From positions 1 to 12,054 of the forward strand of contig CALPUT020000039.1 in the NCBI GenBank assembly GCA_943326825.2: 12,054 nt of DNA, in the 5' to 3' direction. Below the pieces are notes generated by a model. It worked only from the letters and a program-made list of their open reading frames with translations, made no database searches and was not told where the DNA came from. Every line of letters starts with the position of its first letter. Within the stretch, counting starts at the first letter, position 1. Both the position numbers and the translations under genes were made by a program. The stretch comes from Chryseobacterium gleum (GTDB taxonomy: Bacteria > Bacteroidota > Bacteroidia > Flavobacteriales_D > Crocinitomicaceae). Of the stretch, positions 7,925 through 12,054 are shown piece after piece.

Positions 7925-8258
7925 CTCGAATCTTTTTTGGAAGTGATTTTAAAACCAAATCATAAGAATGATCTATTAATTCTAAAACAAGTTGATTGTC
8001 AACATCTTGAAAAACATTTACTGTGTTCCAGTGTTTTTTATTCATATGAAAACCAGGTTTAATGCCTTCATATATTTCTCTTAGTTCAATGGATTTTTCG
8101 GGGTCGCACTTTAGGTTTATACTTTTAAAATCATCTATTCCGAATAAGGCAAAAATTTTACCTCCAATTTTAAAAGCTAAAATAGAAGCATCAAACGGAA
8201 ATGATTCTTCCGCTTGATGCTTACTTATACAATATTCTCGAATAAATTCAAGATTCAT
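7908..8258 (-). CDS. MmcQ/YjbR family protein
   Basis: This 116-residue cytoplasmic protein matches the YjbR/MmcQ fold (double-wing, CyaY-like), previously described as a DNA-binding-like fold of unproven function. Visible family marks are an N-terminal MNLEFIREYCISKHQAEESFPF, the central strand pattern ILAFKIGGKIFALFGI (25-40), KCDPEKSIELRE (50-61) and the diagnostic HMNKKHWNTV (71-80), ending in SYDLVLKSLPKKIRDGI. The length is typical and nothing is missing. It starts 6 bp after the desaturase stop and overlaps the HslR-like start by 17 bp, so the three genes almost certainly share one mRNA. The biochemical role is unknown; the context does not single out a partner. Confidence 0.88.
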   Translation of the reverse strand: MNLEFIREYCISKHQAEESFPFDASILAFKIGGKIFALFGIDDFKSINLKCDPEKSIELREIYEGIKPGFHMNKKHWNTVNVFQDVDNQLVLELIDHSYDLVLKSLPKKIRDGITI

Positions 8259-8264
8259 TTTTTA

Positions 8265-9380
8265 TTAATGTAATGCAGGAGCATTATCGTAATGACCTAA
8301 ATCATATAACATTTTACCATGTTTGACAATCGCACCCATGAATGTTTTTTCTGAATTGTAAGGCAATTTGTATTCTTCAGCAGTTTCTCTAACTATCTTA
8401 GAAAGTTTACGGTAATGAACATGACAAATATTTGGAAATAAATGATGCTCAACTTGGTAATTTAATCCTCCAACATACCATGAAAGTAAACGTGCGCCTG
8501 GTGCAAAATTAGCAGTATTGTATAATTGATTAACAGCCCAATCTGCTTCAATGTTTCCTGAATTATCAGGCATTGGATAGTTTGATGAAGGAACTACGTG
8601 AGCTGGTTGAAAAATTAGTCCTAAAATTAATCCACAAATAAATTGCATTAACAAATAAGATAAAACTGTAGCCCACCAAGAAAGAGGCGAAATCATTAAA
8701 GGTAAACCAATAAATAAAGCATAATATGCTAATTTAGTTACAATTAGAAAAATCAAAGTAGGTGCAAACTTTACTCCTTGAGTTTCCAGTAACTCCATTT
8801 TTTTGTATCTAAATAATTGTTTCCAATCTTTATTTGTTGCCCATGATAATGTCATTAAACCATAAAAGAACCATGCGTATAAATGTTGAAATTTATGAGC
8901 ACTATATCTTTTTTCATGTGGAGAAAAACGCATGATAATACCTGGATCAATATCTTCATCCATACCCGTAACATTTGTGTAAGTATGATGTAAAACATTG
9001 TGTTGAATTTTCCAGTTTACATTAATACCTCCTATAAAACAGATAATATGTCCTAATGCATTATTTATAGACATATTTTTTGAGTATGCATTGTGATTAG
9101 CATCGTGCATGATACTTAACCCAATTCCTGCCATACCCATACCCATAATTGCCCACATTAAAACTGAAAGTCCCGCTGATTCTTTGATAAAATCAACTGT
9201 TAAAAGTGAAATAAATGGAACAAAATACAACGCAATCATGAAAATAGTTTTAATAACCATTGCAAAATTTCCGTGTCTCGTTTTTCCTGTTGATTTAAAA
9301 TACTCATTTACACGTTGTTTCAAAACCTTGTAAAACTCTTCATTGTGGTCTTTTGCAAACTTTATAACTGGTATATTCAT
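8265..9380 (-). CDS. Membrane fatty acid desaturase (acyl-CoA/acyl-lipid type)
   Basis: This integral-membrane di-iron enzyme introduces a double bond into fatty acyl chains. The 371 residues carry the three histidine boxes: HDANH (92-96), HNVLHH (127-132) and QVEHH (309-313, within NYQVEHHLFPNICH). The Gln in place of the first His of the third box is typical of the front-end (delta-5/6-like) desaturase group, although regiospecificity cannot be read from sequence. Hydrophobic segments are seen at about 40-62, 70-91, 105-120, 205-230 and 235-258, fitting the usual two hairpins. No cytochrome b5 domain (no HPGG) is fused, so electrons must come from a separate ferredoxin or cytochrome. It is the first gene of the cluster leading to the YjbR-like and HslR-like genes, with a good -7 box at 9446-9453. 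It may serve membrane fluidity, for example at low temperature (inference). Confidence 0.93.
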   Translation of the reverse strand: MNIPVIKFAKDHNEEFYKVLKQRVNEYFKSTGKTRHGNFAMVIKTIFMIALYFVPFISLLTVDFIKESAGLSVLMWAIMGMGMAGIGLSIMHDANHNAYSKNMSINNALGHIICFIGGINVNWKIQHNVLHHTYTNVTGMDEDIDPGIIMRFSPHEKRYSAHKFQHLYAWFFYGLMTLSWATNKDWKQLFRYKKMELLETQGVKFAPTLIFLIVTKLAYYALFIGLPLMISPLSWWATVLSYLLMQFICGLILGLIFQPAHVVPSSNYPMPDNSGNIEADWAVNQLYNTANFAPGARLLSWYVGGLNYQVEHHLFPNICHVHYRKLSKIVRETAEEYKLPYNSEKTFMGAIVKHGKMLYDLGHYDNAPALH

Positions 9381-9445
9381 AAAAATTAATTAATAATTCT
9401 ACTAAAAACATAGTAACCAATAGAAAGCTTTTTCCTATCAGAGTA

Positions 9446-9453
9446 CAAAGTTA
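9446..9453 (-). promoter_or_regulatory. Putative -7 element of the desaturase cluster
   Basis: The minus strand reads TAACTTTG, an exact match to the Bacteroidota TAnnTTTG -7 consensus. It lies 65 bp before the desaturase ATG and predicts a leader of about 60 nt. The -33 region is only a weak match. Confidence 0.5.
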
Positions 9454-9547
9454 CGACATAAATTTGTAAAAATTTAACAATTTTAATCGATTCTCCGATT
9501 TCCAAAACAGTATTATAGAATTTTAACAGTATAAACTTTTTATTAAT

Positions 9548-9555
9548 TACATTTG
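9548..9555 (+). promoter_or_regulatory. Putative -7 element of ispG
   Basis: TACATTTG matches TAnnTTTG exactly and lies 43 bp before the ispG ATG at 9599, predicting a leader of about 37 nt. The -33 region is AT-rich without a clear TTTG. Confidence 0.45.
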
Positions 9556-9598
9556 TTTCCTATTTTAGAAAATAAACACAACCCTTTAATTTAGGCAA

Positions 9599-11536
9599 AT
9601 GAGCAATAATTTTAATCCTCTTACTTACTGTGAAAATGTATTAATCAGAAAACGATTTCCAACTAAAGAAATTTCAATTGGTTCACTAAAACTAGGTGGA
9701 GATCAACCTATTAGAGTACAATCAATGACAACGATTGACACTATGGATACAGAAGGGTCTGTTAACCAATCAATTAGATTAATTGAAGCAGGGTGTGAAT
9801 TGATTAGAATAACAGCTCCAAGTAAAAATGAAGCAGAAAATTTAGGCGTAATTAAGAAAATCTTAAATGATAAAAATTACTCGACTCCTTTAGTAGCTGA
9901 TATTCATTTTACCCCAAATGCTGCAGAAATTGCTGCTCGATTAATCGAAAAGGTTAGAATTAACCCTGGAAATTATGCAGATAAAAAGAAATTTGAAGAA
10001 ATCGAATATACTGATGCTACTTATCATGCTGAATTAGAAAGAATTGAATCAAAATTTACTCCTTTAATCAAAATCTGTAAAGAAAATGGAACAGCCATGC
10101 GTATTGGTACAAACCATGGTTCTTTATCAGATAGAATTTTAAGTCGTTTCGGTGATACACCAGAAGGAATGGTTGAATCTGCAATGGAATTCATACGAAT
10201 CTGTCGTAAAAATGATTACCATGAATTTGTGATTTCTATGAAAGCTAGTAACACTTTAGTAATGGTTCAAGCCTACAGACTTTTGGTTGCTCAAATGAAA
10301 GCTGAAGGAATGAATTATCCTTTGCATTTAGGTGTAACAGAAGCTGGAGATGGAGAAGACGGTAGAATTAAATCAGCTGTTGGAATTGGAACATTATTAG
10401 AAGATGGTTTGGGTGACACTATAAGAGTATCATTAACTGAAGAACCTGAATTTGAAATTCCTGTTGCAAAAAAATTGATTGAAAAATATTTGAATCATTC
10501 CAATGAATTTGATTTGTCTGGCATTCAATTAGAAGAATTAACTTACAATCCTTTCGAATATTCTAAAAGAAAATCAATTGAAAATGAACATGTTGGTGGA
10601 CATCAAGTGCCCGTAGTAATTGCAGATTTAAGTAAGAAAACAGACTTAAAACCTGCTAATTTATTTGCATTTGGTTATAATTATTCCGTTAGTCTAGACA
10701 AATACAACTTTACGGATCAAGCAGTTGATTTTGCATTTATCGGAAATCAAAATCCATCTTTTGAATTACCAGGATCTTTGAAAATAATAGCAGATTTTGA
10801 AAATTGGAAAAAGAATTATTCAAGTTCAAACAATGTATATCCAATTATAGATTTCGATCAATTAAATTCAATGAATGATTCTGATAAAACATTTTTTGTT
10901 AGAACAAAAGCAGAAGAAAAAAACTTAGAAATTCTTAAAAAATATTCAAAAGCCATCATTGTGTTAGAAACTGAATATTCAAACAAAACACAATTATTTC
11001 GCAATTTTAGAATTAATTTATCGAAATTAGATATAAATAATCCCGTTATACTCCACATTGAAAAAAATGAAAGTGATTCAGAAATGTTTCAATTAGCAAT
11101 CTCGTCAGAATTCGGAGCAAGTTTAATCGACGGATTTGGAGATGGCATTTGGATAGCATCTAACCAGGCAGATTCATTTATCAATTCAACTGCCTTTGGA
11201 ATTTTACAAGCAACAAGAACCAGAATTTCTAAAACGGAATATATTTCTTGTCCATCATGTGGTAGAACTCTTTTTGATCTTCAAGAAACAACACAAAAAA
11301 TTAGAGAACGTACTTCTCACTTAAAAGGAATCAAAATCGGAATCATGGGATGTATCGTAAACGGCCCAGGTGAAATGGCAGATGCAGATTATGGATATGT
11401 TGGAACAGGTCCAGGAAAAATTAATTTATACAAAGAGAAAAACGTAATGCAAAAAAATGTTTCTGAAAATGAAGCAGTGGATGCATTAATTAATTTGATC
11501 AAAGAAAATGGTGATTGGATTGAACCAACAAACTAA
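9599..11536 (+). CDS. ispG: 4-hydroxy-3-methylbut-2-enyl diphosphate synthase (long-form IspG/GcpE)
   Basis: IspG converts methylerythritol cyclodiphosphate to HMBPP, the penultimate step of the MEP isoprenoid pathway, using a [4Fe-4S] cluster. The N-terminal TIM barrel (about 15-300) shows QPIRVQSMTTIDTMD (36-50), VADIHFTP (99-106), MRIGTNHGSLSDR (167-179) and HLGVTEAGDGEDGRIKSA (243-260). The C-terminal cluster domain has ISCPSCGRTLFDLQ (C551, C554) and GIMGCIVNGPGEMADADYG (C585, E592), so all three cysteine ligands and the glutamate are present with canonical spacing. At 645 residues it is much longer than the E. coli type (about 370): roughly 240-250 extra residues between barrel and cluster domain form the insert (A*) domain known from plant, chlamydial and Bacteroidota enzymes. 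It is monocistronic, with a strong terminator at 11554-11590. The start ATG at 9599 fits the promoter spacing. Confidence 0.96.
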   Translation: MSNNFNPLTYCENVLIRKRFPTKEISIGSLKLGGDQPIRVQSMTTIDTMDTEGSVNQSIRLIEAGCELIRITAPSKNEAENLGVIKKILNDKNYSTPLVADIHFTPNAAEIAARLIEKVRINPGNYADKKKFEEIEYTDATYHAELERIESKFTPLIKICKENGTAMRIGTNHGSLSDRILSRFGDTPEGMVESAMEFIRICRKNDYHEFVISMKASNTLVMVQAYRLLVAQMKAEGMNYPLHLGVTEAGDGEDGRIKSAVGIGTLLEDGLGDTIRVSLTEEPEFEIPVAKKLIEKYLNHSNEFDLSGIQLEELTYNPFEYSKRKSIENEHVGGHQVPVVIADLSKKTDLKPANLFAFGYNYSVSLDKYNFTDQAVDFAFIGNQNPSFELPGSLKIIADFENWKKNYSSSNNVYPIIDFDQLNSMNDSDKTFFVRTKAEEKNLEILKKYSKAIIVLETEYSNKTQLFRNFRINLSKLDINNPVILHIEKNESDSEMFQLAISSEFGASLIDGFGDGIWIASNQADSFINSTAFGILQATRTRISKTEYISCPSCGRTLFDLQETTQKIRERTSHLKGIKIGIMGCIVNGPGEMADADYGYVGTGPGKINLYKEKNVMQKNVSENEAVDALINLIKENGDWIEPTN

Positions 11537-11553
11537 AAAAATAAATTTTATGT

Positions 11554-11590
11554 AAAATGGTCGGTTTTTAATAAATCGACCATTTTTTTT
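11554..11590 (+). terminator. Rho-independent terminator of ispG
   Basis: A 14-bp stem with one G-U pair (11554-11567 with 11573-11586, core AAAATGGTCG) and a 5-nt loop runs directly into eight T. It starts 18 bp after the ispG stop. Confidence 0.9.
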
Positions 11591-11723
11591 GTAAAAAAGT
11601 CAAAAAACACGCCTTTTTAAATCAATTATCTAATAACTGGCAATATATTTCTATACTAAATAGAAAAAAGATGTCTTAAAACGCATTAAAATCAATTTTT
11701 AATCTTAAAAAACGCTCAATTTG

Positions 11724-11739
11724 AGTTTCACGTGAAACA
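11724..11739. other. parS: parS site 1 (ParB-binding centromere-like site)
   Basis: AGTTTCACGTGAAACA contains the perfect palindrome GTTTCACGTGAAAC and differs from the canonical 16-bp parS consensus (TGTTTCACGTGAAACA) only at the first base. Known parS sites are bound by ParB, which spreads to build the partition complex that loads SMC and segregates origins. It is intergenic and outside any terminator stem. Confidence 0.88.
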
Positions 11740-11912
11740 AAAAGAGATTTTCAAGTAAAATCTAGAAATGTAATAAGAATACTAAATAATAGATATGTGA
11801 AATGAAAAATTATCGTTTAGAATAATGAATGTAGATAATCATAAAATTAATCATAAACAGAAAAACAGAGATAAGATCTAAATAGATGAAAATAAAATAA
11901 TCAATTAGGTTT

Positions 11913-11945
11913 AAAAAAAATCCGACCTAAAACAGATCGGATTTT
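11913..11945 (-). terminator. Rho-independent terminator of mnmG
   Basis: On the minus strand an 11-bp stem (one G-U pair; core AAAATCCGA/TCGGATTTT, 11945-11935 with 11927-11917) with a 7-nt loop is followed by eight T (11920-11913). It lies 28 bp beyond the mnmG stop. Confidence 0.88.
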
Positions 11946-11946
11946 G

Positions 11947-11962
11947 AGTTTCACGTGAAACA
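11947..11962. other. parS: parS site 2 (ParB-binding centromere-like site)
   Basis: This is a second AGTTTCACGTGAAACA, identical to site 1 with the same orientation of flanking bases; 21 bases are identical in all (11720-11740 and 11943-11963). It lies 223 bp from site 1, between the mnmG stop codon and the mnmG terminator stem, so it is within the transcribed 3' untranslated region. Confidence 0.88.
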
Positions 11963-11972
11963 ATAATATATA

Positions 11973-12054
11973 TTATCTTCCTATATGAATTAGTAAAACA
12001 GCAATATCACTAGGGGAAACACCACTAACTCTGGACGCTTGACCAACAGTTGCA
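11973..12054 (-). CDS. mnmG: tRNA uridine-5-carboxymethylaminomethyl(34) synthesis enzyme MnmG, C-terminal fragment
   Basis: Only the last 26 codons and the stop are in the window; the gene continues beyond the right edge. The encoded tail ATVGQASRVSGVSPSDIAVL plus LIHIGR matches the highly conserved MnmG (GidA) C-terminus, where the family has IGQASRISGVSPADISVLL. MnmG, an FAD enzyme, acts with MnmE to add the carboxymethylaminomethyl group to wobble U34 of certain tRNAs. The gene converges on ispG. In many bacteria mnmG lies near the replication origin and the parAB genes, which agrees with the parS sites just downstream. Confidence 0.92.
   Translation of the reverse strand, partial: ATVGQASRVSGVSPSDIAVLLIHIGR

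Larger units (their letters stand above)
11587..11972. other. Gene-free convergent intergenic region with two parS-like sites
   Basis: The region lies between the ispG terminator and the mnmG stop. No ORF or RNA gene is supported. Its content is two identical 14-bp palindromes (11725-11738 and 11948-11961) and the mnmG terminator (11913-11945), on an AT-rich background with no other clear structure. Confidence 0.6.

Noticed and set aside
11724..11962. The two identical palindromes as ends of a small insertion element or as an operator pair
   Set aside because: There is no transposase or target duplication between them, and the sequence matches the parS consensus almost exactly. The repeats are in palindromic, not element-end, form.

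Overview
The window is AT-rich DNA from a member of the Bacteroidota, most likely a flavobacterium-type organism. The evidence is TAnnTTTG-type -7 promoter elements, the absence of clear Shine-Dalgarno sequences, secreted lamin-tail and FISUMP-type proteins, and a long (645-residue) IspG of the kind found in Bacteroidota, Chlamydiae and plants. Genus cannot be fixed from the sequence alone.

Layout. 1-2009 (-): a large secreted protein of alternating Ig-like and lamin-tail domains, running off the left edge. 2010-2069: a compact divergent promoter region. 2070-3071 (+): asd, aspartate-semialdehyde dehydrogenase, followed by a bidirectional hairpin terminator shared with the convergent gene. 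3130-5058 (-) and 5156-7075 (-): two adjacent secreted proteins, one Sel1-like with a cysteine-rich C-terminus and one with a MORN-repeat array joined to a FISUMP domain. 7076-7534: a gene-free AT-rich stretch with a 23-bp perfect hairpin. 7535-9380 (-): a tight three-gene cluster, transcribed in the order fatty acid desaturase, YjbR-like protein, HslR-like S4 RNA-binding protein. 9381-9598: a second divergent promoter region. 9599-11536 (+): ispG of the MEP isoprenoid pathway, with a strong terminator. 11587-11972: a gene-free region between convergent genes holding two copies of GTTTCACGTGAAAC, the canonical parS (ParB-binding) palindrome. 11973-12054 (-): the last codons of mnmG, with its own terminator at 11913-11945.

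The housekeeping genes (asd, ispG, mnmG, hslR) serve separate pathways: aspartate-family amino acids and diaminopimelate, isoprenoids, tRNA wobble modification and ribosome rescue. The paired parS sites beside mnmG suggest that the window lies in the origin-proximal, chromosome-partitioning part of the genome; this is inference. The least explained content is the pair of secreted proteins between 3130 and 7075, particularly the repeated CSxxC/CxxC motifs of the first and the MORN-FISUMP fusion of the second. I found no mobile element, CRISPR array, tRNA or rRNA.
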